A stretch of DNA of 64,000 nt, from assembly GCF_001938565.1 (NCBI RefSeq), contig NZ_MSYM01000013.1:1496-65495 (forward strand), in the 5' to 3' direction. Both the position numbers and the translations under genes were made by a program. The notes under the pieces were generated by a model. The model had not been told where the DNA came from, did not search any database, and worked only from the letters and a program-made list of their open reading frames with translations. The DNA comes from Rhodoferax antarcticus ANT.BR (GTDB taxonomy: Bacteria; Pseudomonadota; Gammaproteobacteria; Burkholderiales; Burkholderiaceae_C). Positions 31,284 to 40,026 of the stretch are shown piece after piece. Positions within the stretch are counted from its first letter, which is position 1, and each line of letters starts with the position of its first letter.

Positions 31284-32297
31284 CTAGCCGCCGGACTCGA
31301 CCTCAAACGCTTTGTGTTTGCCCTGCGCCAGAAACTGCGCCGCTTGGCCGAGCGCAGCAGTGAGCGCCGCTTTCAGCGTGTGCGGCGGGTTGATCACAAA
31401 CACCCCGCTGGCAGGCAAGCCGGGGCGCACTACCTCGCCAGCATCGTCGTGCCCCAGCTTGCTGGACTTGACGGTGAGCGTGGCGTTTAACCAAGGCAGC
31501 TTCTCGCGGTTAGCCAGGGTTTTGAGCTTGCGCGGCAGGTCGTGCGCCTGCGGGCGCGGAATGATCGGGTACCAGACCATGTAGGTGCCGGTAGGGAAAC
31601 GTTTCACCGAATCGGTCATCATTTCCACCACGCGCGGGTAGTCGCTTTTGATCTCGTAGCTCGGGTCGCACAGCACCAGCGCACGGCGCGAGGGCGGGGG
31701 TAAAAACTTCTTCAACGCCTCAAAACCGTCCTCCGGCAGCACCGCAATGGAACGCCCGGCGTTGAGCTGGGCAATGTTGGCCGCCAGAGTTTTAGCGTCG
31801 GTGGGATGGATTTCAAACAGTTTCAGCCGATCGCGGTCGCGCTCTTGCAACAGGTGGTGGATGATGAAAGGCGAGCCTGGATACACCTTGTGGCTGCCCG
31901 CCTTGTTGAAGCTGGCCACCATGTCCAGGTAGTCTTGCAAGGCTGGGGCCAGCGCGGCAACCGGGCTTGGTTTTTTGGCGCCTTTGGCTGCAGCAGGTGT
32001 TTTGGCTGCTGCACTATCCATAGCTGTCTGTGCTTGATTGGCGGGGGCTACAGGCTTATTTTCTATAGAAGCTGGGGGTGCGATGGCGGCCAGCAGTTTC
32101 AGGTAACCATCCGCCGCTTCGCCACTGGTCTGGGCGTAATCGCCGTCCAACCGGTACAGGCCAGCTCCGGCGTGGGTGTCAAACACGTTGAGTGCTGTGT
32201 CTTTTTGGGTCATGTGGCGCAGCACCGCCAGCAGGGCGGTGTGCTTGAGAACGTCGGCATGGTTGCCGGCATGGAAGGCGTGGCGATAACTGAACAT
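31284..32297 (-). CDS. rlmJ: 23S rRNA (adenine2030-N6)-methyltransferase RlmJ
   Basis: The 337-residue protein has the RlmJ start MFSYRHAFHAGNHADVLKH, the SAM-binding VFDTHAGAGLYRLD, the YPGSP motif and the catalytic LCDPSYEIKSDYPRV (DPPY-like, here DPSY). E. coli RlmJ is about 280 residues. The excess is mostly an Ala/Pro-rich insertion at about 73-115, and residues 76-95 of it (ASIENKPVAPANQAQTAMDS) coincide with a dispersed repeat. It also serves in DNA uptake/utilisation in some species (ComJ/YhiR). Confidence 0.92.
   Translation of the reverse strand: MFSYRHAFHAGNHADVLKHTALLAVLRHMTQKDTALNVFDTHAGAGLYRLDGDYAQTSGEAADGYLKLLAAIAPPASIENKPVAPANQAQTAMDSAAAKTPAAAKGAKKPSPVAALAPALQDYLDMVASFNKAGSHKVYPGSPFIIHHLLQERDRDRLKLFEIHPTDAKTLAANIAQLNAGRSIAVLPEDGFEALKKFLPPPSRRALVLCDPSYEIKSDYPRVVEMMTDSVKRFPTGTYMVWYPIIPRPQAHDLPRKLKTLANREKLPWLNATLTVKSSKLGHDDAGEVVRPGLPASGVFVINPPHTLKAALTAALGQAAQFLAQGKHKAFEVESGG
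32013..32070 (+). repeat. dispersed repeat inside rlmJ, copy 8
   Basis: ATAGCTGTCTGTGCTTGATT then GGGGCTACAGGCTTATTTTC, a diverged copy in the insertion of RlmJ, read in frame on the opposite strand. Confidence 0.7.
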
Positions 32298-32306
32298 CTC
32301 GTGATG

Positions 32307-32336
32307 TTACCGCGTTGCCCGGGAAATTTGTATAAT
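32307..32336 (+). promoter_or_regulatory. sigma-70 promoter of rplM-rpsI
   Basis: TTACCG (32307-32312), 18 bp, then a perfect TATAAT (32331-32336). Transcription would start near 32343, leaving a leader of about 150 nt before rplM, long enough for the L13 autoregulatory binding known in E. coli. It is divergent from rlmJ. Confidence 0.7.
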
Positions 32337-32495
32337 GGCGGGCTTCGCAGCGCTTTTGTGGCTCCGCGGCGAAGCAGCTCTTTAGTATCGTCTCACGACC
32401 CTGCGCCGAGTTAACCCCACCTAAGAGATTCCCATCAGAGGAACGCCGACCGTGGAAAAGAGCCCTGCAAACCCTCTATATAAAAGAGAAACCTC

Positions 32496-32924
32496 ATGTC
32501 AACTTTCAGCGCAAAACCCGCTGAGGTCGTGCACGAGTGGTTTGTGATTGACGCGACCAACAAGGTCCTCGGACGAGTAGCCAGCGAAGTTGCTCTCCGT
32601 TTGCGCGGCAAACACAAGGCCATTTACACGCCTCACGTCGATACCGGCGACTTCATCATCGTCACCAACGCAGCTCAGCTGCGCGTGACCGGTGCCAAGT
32701 CTACGGACAAAATCTACTACAGCCACTCTGGTTACCCAGGCGGCATCAGTTCTACCAACTTCCGTGACATGCAAGCCAAATTCCCTGGCCGCGCTTTGGA
32801 AAAAGCCGTCAAGGGCATGCTGCCCAAGGGCCCGCTTGGCTACGCCATGATCAAGAAGCTCAAGGTGTACGGTGGTGCAGAGCACCCGCACACTGCCCAG
32901 CAACCCAAAGTGTTGGTTCTTTAA
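32496..32924 (+). CDS. rplM: 50S ribosomal protein L13
   Basis: The 142-residue protein has the full L13 pattern: [56 protein letters not shown] and the end [20 protein letters not shown]. It is the first gene of the conserved rplM-rpsI operon, with rpsI 11 bp downstream. GAGAA lies before the ATG. Confidence 0.98.
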   Translation: MSTFSAKPAEVVHEWFVIDATNKVLGRVASEVALRLRGKHKAIYTPHVDTGDFIIVTNAAQLRVTGAKSTDKIYYSHSGYPGGISSTNFRDMQAKFPGRALEKAVKGMLPKGPLGYAMIKKLKVYGGAEHPHTAQQPKVLVL

Positions 32925-32935
32925 GGAGCTTTGAG

Positions 32936-33328
32936 ATGATTGGTGAATGGAACAATGGTACCGGCCGTCGCAAATCGAGCGTCGCCCGTGTTTTCCTGAA
33001 AAAAGGCTCTGGCCAAATCGTGGTGAACGGCAAAGACATTCAAAACTTCTTTGGCCGTGCAACCTCGATCATGATCTGCAAGCAGCCCCTGATGCTGACC
33101 AACCACGCGCAAACCTTTGACATCATGGTCAATGTGGCAGGCGGCGGTGAGTCCGGTCAAGCCGGTGCAGTGCGCCACGGTATTACCCGTGCCCTGATCG
33201 ACTATGACGCAACGCTCAAGCCTGAGCTGAGCAAAGCCGGTTTTGTGACTCGCGATGCCCGTGAAGTGGAACGTAAGAAGGTTGGTTTGCACGGTGCTCG
33301 CCGTCGCAAGCAGTTCTCCAAGCGTTAA
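32936..33328 (+). CDS. rpsI: 30S ribosomal protein S9
   Basis: The 130-residue S9 has [20 protein letters not shown] near the start, the [20 protein letters not shown] core and the basic C-terminal tail [14 protein letters not shown] that reaches the P-site tRNA. The ATG is preceded by AAGGAGCTTTG. A hairpin terminator follows at 33346. Confidence 0.98.
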   Translation: MIGEWNNGTGRRKSSVARVFLKKGSGQIVVNGKDIQNFFGRATSIMICKQPLMLTNHAQTFDIMVNVAGGGESGQAGAVRHGITRALIDYDATLKPELSKAGFVTRDAREVERKKVGLHGARRRKQFSKR

Positions 33329-33345
33329 TTCAGCTTCTCCCAAAT

Positions 33346-33384
33346 GGCCGCCTGGATGCAAGTCCCGGCGGCCGTTTGCTTTTT
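33346..33384 (+). terminator. rho-independent terminator of rplM-rpsI
   Basis: GGCCGCC (33346-33352) pairs with GGCGGCC (33367-33373) and is followed by GTTTGCTTTTT. Confidence 0.75.
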
Positions 33385-33500
33385 GGCGTGTGGCCGCTGC
33401 GCCGCCAATGACCATACGCCAATTGGCGGCAAACCAGGCTTGAAGTTGCTCTGGATCAAGTTGTTGTAGTATTGCTCTACTCAATTATTTGGAGACCCGT

Positions 33501-33863
33501 ATGAGCGCTGTAGCCGAAGCTATTCAAACCGAAATGCCTGCACCGATTTTGTTCACCGACAGCGCCGCTGCCAAGGTGGCTGACCTGATCGCCGAAGAAG
33601 GTAACCCTGATTTGAAGTTGCGTGTGTTTGTACAAGGCGGTGGCTGCTCCGGCTTCCAGTATGGCTTCACCTTTGACGAAATCACCAACGAAGACGACAC
33701 CACTATGACGAAAAACGGTGTGTCGCTGTTGGTTGACGCGATGAGCTATCAGTATCTGGTGGGCGCTGAAATCGACTACAAGGAAGACCTGCAGGGTGCC
33801 CAGTTCGTCATCCGCAACCCGAATGCCACCACCACCTGTGGATGTGGTTCTAGTTTCTCCTGA
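33501..33863 (+). CDS. erpA: iron-sulfur cluster insertion protein ErpA
   Basis: The 120-residue A-type carrier has the three cluster-ligating cysteines in [11 protein letters not shown] and [11 protein letters not shown]. It delivers [4Fe-4S]/[2Fe-2S] clusters to target enzymes, here possibly including MiaB. I start at ATG 33501 with GGAG eight bases upstream; an in-frame TTG at 33489 is part of that ribosome-binding site. It is monocistronic. Confidence 0.93.
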   Translation: MSAVAEAIQTEMPAPILFTDSAAAKVADLIAEEGNPDLKLRVFVQGGGCSGFQYGFTFDEITNEDDTTMTKNGVSLLVDAMSYQYLVGAEIDYKEDLQGAQFVIRNPNATTTCGCGSSFS

Positions 33864-33940
33864 TACTGTCTCTCAGGCATGTTGGTAGCACTATGCCTGG
33901 ATACGACTGATCTACAAACGAAGTGATCCAGTAACTTGCC

Positions 33941-33970
33941 AAAAAACCGTCTAACCAGGCGGTTTTTTTA
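33941..33970. terminator. bidirectional terminator between erpA and anmK
   Basis: AAAAAACCG (33941-33949) and CGGTTTTTTT (33960-33969) form a stem with A/T runs on both sides, so it can end both convergent transcripts. Confidence 0.8.
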
Positions 33971-33983
33971 CGCCTGATGTGGC

Positions 33984-35174
33984 TCAGGCTGGGTAGATGG
34001 CGCCCAGAATTCTGCGGCCTGCTGCACCGGTGACGCTCGGCAGGTTGCCAGGTTTGTGGTGCATGGTCTGGTAAGCCAACCAGGCAAATGCAGCGGCTTC
34101 CACCTCCAGCGGCGGTAAGCCGTCTTGGTCTGAGGTGCTCACCGGTATACCCGCAAGATGCGCTTGCAAGCGTTGCAGCAGATGGTGGTTGAAGGCACCG
34201 CCACCACAAACAATTAATCTTTTGCTCTCTTTTGCGTAGCTGCTAATGCAGTCAGCACAAGCGCTAGCAGTCAATTCCGTCAGTGTCGCTTGAACGTCTT
34301 GCGCCGGTGCGTTGGTAAAACCCTGTAACTTGTCCTGCAGCCAGTCTGAATTGAACAGGTCTCGACCCGTGCTTTTAGGCAGTGGCTGGCTGAAGTACGG
34401 CTCGTCAAGCAGGCGTGCCAACAGGTCGGGCAGACATTGCCCGCTGGCCGCCCAGGCACCGCCTTGGTCAAAGGGCTGGCCGGTCTGCTGCAAGCACCAG
34501 GCATCCATCAAAGCGTTGCCGGGGCCGCAGTCAAAGCCCAGCACAGGGTCTGACGCCTGGCCAGGCAGCACGCTCAGGTTGGCGATGCCGCCCAGGTTGA
34601 GCACCGCCACAGTCACCCCTGGTTGGCTAAAGACCTGCTGGTGAAACGCTGGTACCAAGGGCGCACCCTGGCCGCCAGCGGCCACGTCACGGCTGCGAAA
34701 GTCTGCCACCACGGTGATGCCGGTCAGCTCTGCCAGCAAAGCTGGGTTGTTCAGTTGCAGGGTGTAGCCAGCACCCATAGCGGCTTCGGACCAACGTTGC
34801 GGTTGGTGGCGTACCGTTTGACCGTGCGCGCCTATCGCCAACACATCGGTGGCGTTCAAGTCCAAGTTTTGCGCCTGTTGTATCAGTTGGTGGACCACTT
34901 GCGCATACGCGGCTGCAATGCGATTGCCGGCCAGTGCCGCACGGTGCAATTCGTTGTAAGAGGCAATGTTGAGAGAGAGCAATTCGGCTCTGAAAGTGGG
35001 CTCAAAGGGCAGGCTTGCCTGTGCCAAAACATGAACGCCGGGCCCAGCCAGATCAAGCAAAACGCCGTCCACGCCGTCCAGAGACGTACCGGACATCAAG
35101 CCAATACAAAGCGCCTTCTTAATACTGTTTCCAGAGGCCAGCGCTTCAAACGGTTGGCCAACCCCTGCGCTCAT
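33984..35174 (-). CDS. anmK: anhydro-N-acetylmuramic acid kinase
   Basis: The 396-residue cell-wall recycling kinase phosphorylates and opens 1,6-anhydro-MurNAc. It has the N-terminal ATP-binding CIGLMSGTSLDGVDGVLLDL, GAHGQTVRHQP, LNLGGIANLSVLP, GFDCGPGNALMDAW and the late GGGAFNHHLLQRL. Its ATG overlaps the stop of the M23 peptidase gene by four bases, so the two murein genes are coupled. AmpD, which acts in the same recycling route, is encoded at 50.7 kb. Confidence 0.95.
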   Translation of the reverse strand: MSAGVGQPFEALASGNSIKKALCIGLMSGTSLDGVDGVLLDLAGPGVHVLAQASLPFEPTFRAELLSLNIASYNELHRAALAGNRIAAAYAQVVHQLIQQAQNLDLNATDVLAIGAHGQTVRHQPQRWSEAAMGAGYTLQLNNPALLAELTGITVVADFRSRDVAAGGQGAPLVPAFHQQVFSQPGVTVAVLNLGGIANLSVLPGQASDPVLGFDCGPGNALMDAWCLQQTGQPFDQGGAWAASGQCLPDLLARLLDEPYFSQPLPKSTGRDLFNSDWLQDKLQGFTNAPAQDVQATLTELTASACADCISSYAKESKRLIVCGGGAFNHHLLQRLQAHLAGIPVSTSDQDGLPPLEVEAAAFAWLAYQTMHHKPGNLPSVTGAAGRRILGAIYPA

Positions 35175-36637
35175 TCAAACCGTGTTGGCTGCAGGCTGGC
35201 TGCTGCGTGCAGCCCGACTCGCGCCTCGCTGGCAGCCTGCTTGAACACAGGCAGTACAGCTGCCGACACCGGCACGGTTTCGCTCTTTTGAGCCATCTTC
35301 ATTGGGTCATGCTGCACCCCATTCACCCGCACTTCAAAATGCAGATGTGGGCCGGTGGCCCAGCCGGTAGAGCCGACCAGGCCGATGGTTTGACCTTGCG
35401 TAACGTTGTCACCACGCTTGACCATCAGTCGGCTCAGGTGGGCATAGACGGTTTCGGTGTTGTTGCGGTGCTGGACAAAAACCACGTTGCCATAGCCGTT
35501 TTGCACCCCAGAAAAAGCCACAACCCCATCGCCCACAGTGCGCGCCGGTGTGCCGGTAGGTGCCGCAAAGTCGGTGCCTAAATGCTTGCTCCACTGTTTC
35601 AGGATCGGGTGAAATCGCTCTGAAAAACCGCTGCTAACCCGCGAAAAAGCCACTGGAGCGCTGAGGAAAGCGCGGCGCAGGCTCTGGCCGTCAAGCGTGT
35701 AATAGGCACCGGCGTTAGCTTGTCCGGCACTGTTGGTGCCTGGCGGCTGAAACCACATGGCCTGAAACACCTTGCCCGCGTTGACAAACTCGGCGCTCAA
35801 CACGCGGCCCGTGCGCAAGCGCTCGCCGTCGCCTTCCAGCACTTCATAGACCACATTGAAGCGGTCGCCTTTGCGCAGTGAGCGGCGAAAGTCGATATCG
35901 CCAGAGAACAGTTCCGCTAATTGAGTGGCAACGCTATCGTGCAAACCCGCGTCATCTGTCGCGGCGAACAGTGATGACTGGATGGTGCCGCTTGCCAAAC
36001 GCGCTGTTGCCACCAGCGGCGCAGATTCCAGATGGGCGGTGAAGCCCTGAGCATCACGCTGCACGACCATTCGATTGAACTCAGGACCATCGTCAGGGCT
36101 CCAGCGCACGCTCAGCTTGCTCAACTGATGGTTGTCGAGGGTTTCGATGGTGACATGGCGCCCGCTGCGGCTCAGCAAAGCCTGCCGCGCTAGGGGTTGG
36201 GTGCGTAAAAACTGGGCCGCTTGCGGGTCATTCACACCCATACGTTTGAGCAAGGTGTCGGTGGTGTCAGTGCTGCGGGTGATGTCAGAGCGATACAGAT
36301 TCAGCACAGCGGTGCTCTGGTCGGTCTCAGACTCAGCCAGAGGCTGTTGTGGCTGCACCGCCTCGAGCACCATTTGGACCGGCAGTTCCGACACATCGGG
36401 GCCTAAGGAAGCCAGCGCCCAAGCGCCGCCGCCGCCTGCCAAAAGTGTGGCAGTGACAACGGCTGTGAGGTGTTTGGGGTATTTTGCCAGCGTGTTCGCT
36501 GAAGTTGCCAGCAGAGACTGGCCGCGGATCAAGACGGAATGGATCAAGGGAACATCCTGTATTGGAGCGTGGATTGCATACAACAGAGGTAGCAGAGACC
36601 CTGAGAAACACCCACTTAAAATCATACCGATTAACAA
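35171..36637 (-). CDS. M23 family murein endopeptidase (MepM-like)
   Basis: The protein of up to 488 residues has one N-terminal membrane anchor (HLTAVVTATLLAGGGGAWAL), a long periplasmic region similar to the OapA/Csd3 type, and a C-terminal LytM/M23 domain: HLGTDFAAPTGTPA with zinc His and Asp, VYAHLSRL and ATGPHLHFEVRVNG. It cleaves peptide crosslinks during wall growth. The exact start is uncertain; the first 30 residues from 36637 look unlike relatives, and a start near residue 30-35 (LIHSVLIRGQ) is likely. It overlaps anmK. Confidence 0.85.
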   Translation of the reverse strand: MLIGMILSGCFSGSLLPLLYAIHAPIQDVPLIHSVLIRGQSLLATSANTLAKYPKHLTAVVTATLLAGGGGAWALASLGPDVSELPVQMVLEAVQPQQPLAESETDQSTAVLNLYRSDITRSTDTTDTLLKRMGVNDPQAAQFLRTQPLARQALLSRSGRHVTIETLDNHQLSKLSVRWSPDDGPEFNRMVVQRDAQGFTAHLESAPLVATARLASGTIQSSLFAATDDAGLHDSVATQLAELFSGDIDFRRSLRKGDRFNVVYEVLEGDGERLRTGRVLSAEFVNAGKVFQAMWFQPPGTNSAGQANAGAYYTLDGQSLRRAFLSAPVAFSRVSSGFSERFHPILKQWSKHLGTDFAAPTGTPARTVGDGVVAFSGVQNGYGNVVFVQHRNNTETVYAHLSRLMVKRGDNVTQGQTIGLVGSTGWATGPHLHFEVRVNGVQHDPMKMAQKSETVPVSAAVLPVFKQAASEARVGLHAAASLQPTRFE

Positions 36638-36684
36638 AACTTAGTATAAACCCCTCCCCTCAAGGTGGATGCGGGAAAACCCAT

Positions 36685-37929
36685 ATGACTCAGCAAAAAA
36701 CCACAGATTTTCCCCTCTCTGACAGCGTTCGCGAAGCCCTTGCAGTGACTTTGCGCGGCTGCGAAGAGTTGATACCGCAAAAAGACTGGGTCAAAAAGCT
36801 GGTGCGCTCCGAGGCCACGGGCACGCCGCTGCGGATCAAGCTCGGCCTGGACCCGACTGCGCCCGACATCCACATTGGCCACACCGTGGTGCTGAACAAG
36901 ATGCGTCAGTTACAGGACTTGGGTCACACGGTGATTTTTTTGATTGGTGATTTCACCACGCTCATTGGTGATCCGTCCGGGCGCAACAGCACCCGCCCGC
37001 CCTTGACCCGCGAGCAGATCGACATCAACGCTCAGACTTACTACCGCCAGGCTTCGATGGTGCTGGACCCATCCAAAACCGAGATTCGCTACAACAGCGA
37101 ATGGTGCGATGCGTTGGGTTCGCGCGGCGTGATCCAACTGGCAGCGCGCTACACCGTGGCGCGCATGATGGAGCGCAACGACTTTCATGACCGCTTTCAC
37201 GCCGGCGCACCCATTTCTGTGCACGAATTTTTGTACCCACTGATGCAGGGCTACGACTCGGTGGCATTGAAGAGTGACCTGGAGTTGGGCGGCACGGACC
37301 AGAAATTCAACCTGCTGGTCGGCCGCCATTTGCAAGCCGAATACGGCCAGGAGCCGCAATGCATCTTGACCATGCCGCTGCTCGAAGGGTTGGACGGCGT
37401 GGAGAAAATGTCCAAGAGCAAAAACAATTACATCGGCATCAGCGAAGGCGCCAACACCATGTTTGCCAAAGTGTTGAGCATTTCTGACCTGCTGATGTGG
37501 CGCTGGTACACGCTGCTGAGTTTCCAGTCAGAAGCACAGATTGCCGCACTGAAGGCCGAAGTGGCTACCGGGCGTAACCCGAAAGACGCCAAGGTGGCCC
37601 TGGCCAAAGAGATCACCACGCGTTTTCACAACGCCGCAGCGGCGGATACTGCCGAGCAGGATTTCATCAACCGAAGCCAAGGCGGCATCCCGGACGGGAT
37701 CAATGAGATCAACCTGCCGCTGGGCGAAGGCGGTGCCGCTTTGGGCATTGGTGCGCTGCTGAAATCTGCCGGGCTGGCCGCGTCGAGTGGCGAGGGCAAC
37801 CGCCTGATAGACGGTGGTGGCGTGCGCGTGGATGCTACTGTGGTCAACGACAAAGGTCTGAAGCTGGGCGCTGGGACCTATGTGCTGCAGGTGGGCAAGC
37901 GCAAATTTGCGCGCGTGACGCTGGGCTGA
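36685..37929 (+). CDS. tyrS: tyrosyl-tRNA synthetase
   Basis: The 414-residue class I synthetase has HIGH in DIHIGHTVVLNK, the tyrosine-pocket GGTDQKFNLLVGR, KMSKSKNN, and a C-terminal S4-like RNA-binding domain (RLIDGGGVRVDATVVNDKG). The spacing corresponds to the TyrZ-like subgroup with KMSKS. I start at ATG 36685 (MTQQKTTDF). It is divergent from the M23 gene. Confidence 0.96.
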   Translation: MTQQKTTDFPLSDSVREALAVTLRGCEELIPQKDWVKKLVRSEATGTPLRIKLGLDPTAPDIHIGHTVVLNKMRQLQDLGHTVIFLIGDFTTLIGDPSGRNSTRPPLTREQIDINAQTYYRQASMVLDPSKTEIRYNSEWCDALGSRGVIQLAARYTVARMMERNDFHDRFHAGAPISVHEFLYPLMQGYDSVALKSDLELGGTDQKFNLLVGRHLQAEYGQEPQCILTMPLLEGLDGVEKMSKSKNNYIGISEGANTMFAKVLSISDLLMWRWYTLLSFQSEAQIAALKAEVATGRNPKDAKVALAKEITTRFHNAAAADTAEQDFINRSQGGIPDGINEINLPLGEGGAALGIGALLKSAGLAASSGEGNRLIDGGGVRVDATVVNDKGLKLGAGTYVLQVGKRKFARVTLG

Positions 37930-37965
37930 ACAGCCGCTTGAGTGCAATGCCACTCCCGTCAAGCG

Positions 37966-38031
37966 TTTTATAAGGTCTTTTGGGCTCTAGCCCTTATGCC
38001 TTAAGCGCGAGCAGCTACTATTTTAATAGTT
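37966..38031 (-). repeat. dispersed repeat, copy 9
   Basis: TGGGCTCTAGCCCTTATGCC then TTAAGCGCGAGCAGCTACTA, downstream of tyrS. It is one of the cleanest copies. Confidence 0.88.
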
Positions 38032-38174
38032 ACCAGCCTTGGGTTGAACCCTGGTACAAGTTCTGGATTAGCCAGAATATAAGACACGTTTTAACTTGAA
38101 CGACGATTGAATTGCCCCATGCCCTTACCTGACTGCCATGGCAACGAAGCCGCTTCAAAGCATAAAAATCCTGC

Positions 38175-38247
38175 TGTCAATGCCAGCGTTGCGAGGCAGT
38201 CCTGCGATTCGGCGGCATGGATTGCTTCACTGGCGTTCGCAATGACA
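38175..38247. repeat. palindromic GTCATTGCGA-type repeat
   Basis: The left arm TGTCAATGCCAGCGTTGCGA pairs with the right arm (ending TTCGCAATGACA) over about 28 positions with mismatches. The outer words TGTCAATG/CAATGACA and GGCAGTCC/GGATTGCT resemble the widespread CGTCATTGCGAG...AGCAATCC repeats of many bacteria. It is non-coding, between copy 9 and dtd. Confidence 0.65.
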
Positions 38248-38339
38248 GCTCGACCTCACCTTAAAACTTTCATATCCGACGCCTTATCTGACACCTCGCC
38301 GCTTGAGCGGCGTGCGCCCGCGTGGGCGATGGTGCCGCC

Positions 38340-38798
38340 ATGATGGCGCTGCTACAGCGTGTGCGCTGTGCTCGGGTCGAGGTGGCCGGGCAGGTGATTG
38401 GCGCGATTGATGCCGGTTTGCTGGTGTTGCTGTGTGCCGAGCGCGGCGACACCGCTGCCGTCTGCGACAGGATGTTGTCCAAGATCCTCAAGCTACGCAT
38501 CTTCAATGATGCCGCTGGCAAAATGAACCACAGCGTGCAGGACATGGACGGTCATGGCGCAGCCGGTGGCCTGTTGCTGGTCAGCCAGTTCACGCTGGCC
38601 GCAGACACCGCTGGCGGCAACCGGCCCGGGTTTACCGGTGCCGCCCCACCTGACGAAGGCCGCCGCTGGTTTGACTATCTGGTTGCACAGGCGCGGCAAA
38701 AGCACGCTGTGGTGCAAACCGGTAAGTTTGGTGCCGACATGCTGGTGCATCTGGTCAACGATGGACCGGTCACCATTGCGCTGCGTCTGACCGCCTAG
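38340..38798 (+). CDS. dtd: D-aminoacyl-tRNA deacylase
   Basis: The 152-residue protein starts [17 protein letters not shown]. It carries both Dtd hallmarks, SQFTLAAD (canonical SQFTL) and the NDGPVTIAL motif (canonical NxGPVT) whose cis-Pro reads substrate chirality. It removes D-amino acids and glycine from mischarged tRNA. The start is ATG 38340 or 38343; the Shine-Dalgarno sequence is weak. rodA follows 28 bp later. Confidence 0.93.
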   Translation: MMALLQRVRCARVEVAGQVIGAIDAGLLVLLCAERGDTAAVCDRMLSKILKLRIFNDAAGKMNHSVQDMDGHGAAGGLLLVSQFTLAADTAGGNRPGFTGAAPPDEGRRWFDYLVAQARQKHAVVQTGKFGADMLVHLVNDGPVTIALRLTA

Positions 38799-38826
38799 TC
38801 GTTCACGCACCGGATAATGAGGCCCC

Positions 38827-39981
38827 ATGTCTTTTGTTTTTGAACGTCCCTCGCTTTGGCGCCGCATTTCGCCGTGGCTGGGTGGTTTTGACGGGCCCCT
38901 GGCGCTGGCCGTGCTGCTGCTGGTCTGTGCAGGGTTGATCACCATGTACTCCGCAGGTTTCGACCACGGCAGCCGGTTCCAGGACCATGGGCGCAACATG
39001 CTCATAGCTTTTGCCATACTTTTTACGGTCGCGAAAATTTCGCCACAGCGCTTGATGAGCTTAGCGGTTCCGCTTTACATGGTGGGCGTCGCCTTGCTGA
39101 TTGCCGTGGCGTTTTTTGGGGTCACCAAGAAAGGCGCAACCCGCTGGCTGGATGTGGGAGTGGTCATTCAGCCCAGCGAAATCCTGAAGATTGCCATGCC
39201 GTTGATGCTGGCCTGGTGGTTTCAGCGGCGTGAAGGTCAGCTGCGTGCCTTGGACTTTCTGGTGGCAGGGGTACTGCTGGCGCTGCCGGTGGGCCTGATC
39301 ATGAAGCAGCCTGACCTTGGCACCTCCTTGTTGGTGCTGGCAGCTGGCCTGTCGGTGATCTTTTTTGCCGGCTTGAGCTGGAAACTGGTGATGCCGCCGC
39401 TGCTGCTGGGCTTGGTGGGGATCACGCTGCTGGTAGTGTTTGAGCCTGAGCTTTGCGCGCCCGGTGTCGACTGGCCGCTACTGCGGGAGTATCAACAACA
39501 GCGGGTTTGTACGCTGCTGGACCCTGGCCGCGACCCGCTGGGCAAGGGTTTTCACATCATCCAGGGCATGATTGCCATCGGCTCGGGCGGTGTCTGGGGT
39601 AAGGGCTTCATGCAGGGCACCCAAACGCATCTTGAATTCATCCCGGAGCGCACCACCGACTTTATTTTTGCGGCGTTTTCTGAGGAGTTTGGTCTGGTGG
39701 GCAACCTGCTGCTGATTGCCACCTTCCTTTTCCTTGTGCTGCGAGCGCTGGCCATTGCGCTGGAGGCCCCCACCGTGTTTTCCCGGCTGTTGGCCGGTGC
39801 CATGGCAGCTATCTTCTTTTGCTATGCGTTTGTGAATATGGGCATGGTCAGCGGCATTTTGCCAGTGGTGGGGGTGCCGCTGCCGTTCATCAGCTACGGC
39901 GGTACGGCGATGGTGACGCTCGGCTTGGGGCTGGGCATTCTGATGTCGATTGCCAAGTCAAAGCGGCTGGTGAAGTCATAA
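38827..39981 (+). CDS. rodA: rod-shape peptidoglycan glycosyltransferase RodA (MrdB)
   Basis: The 384-residue SEDS-family polytopic membrane protein has about ten hydrophobic segments. Diagnostic strings are GATRWLDVGVVIQPSEILKI, MKQPDLGTSLLVLAAGL, KGFMQGTQTHLEFIPERTTD, FIFAAFSEEFGL and PLPFISYGGTAMV. RodA polymerises lipid II for cell elongation with PBP2. No mreBCD or pbp2 lies in this window, so it is separated from the usual mre cluster or follows dtd here by rearrangement. Confidence 0.93.
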   Translation: MSFVFERPSLWRRISPWLGGFDGPLALAVLLLVCAGLITMYSAGFDHGSRFQDHGRNMLIAFAILFTVAKISPQRLMSLAVPLYMVGVALLIAVAFFGVTKKGATRWLDVGVVIQPSEILKIAMPLMLAWWFQRREGQLRALDFLVAGVLLALPVGLIMKQPDLGTSLLVLAAGLSVIFFAGLSWKLVMPPLLLGLVGITLLVVFEPELCAPGVDWPLLREYQQQRVCTLLDPGRDPLGKGFHIIQGMIAIGSGGVWGKGFMQGTQTHLEFIPERTTDFIFAAFSEEFGLVGNLLLIATFLFLVLRALAIALEAPTVFSRLLAGAMAAIFFCYAFVNMGMVSGILPVVGVPLPFISYGGTAMVTLGLGLGILMSIAKSKRLVKS

Positions 39982-40026
39982 CACCAGTGGGCGTCGGGTC
40001 TGCCCCCAAGCCCTAAAATCGCGGCC

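Noticed and set aside
32921-33484. 187-codon minus-strand frame
   Set aside because: Antisense to rpsI and its terminator.
34225-34272. Possible repeat copy inside anmK
   Set aside because: Shares only TAGCTGCT and GCGCTAGCAG, with the wrong spacing and no TAGCCCTTA half.
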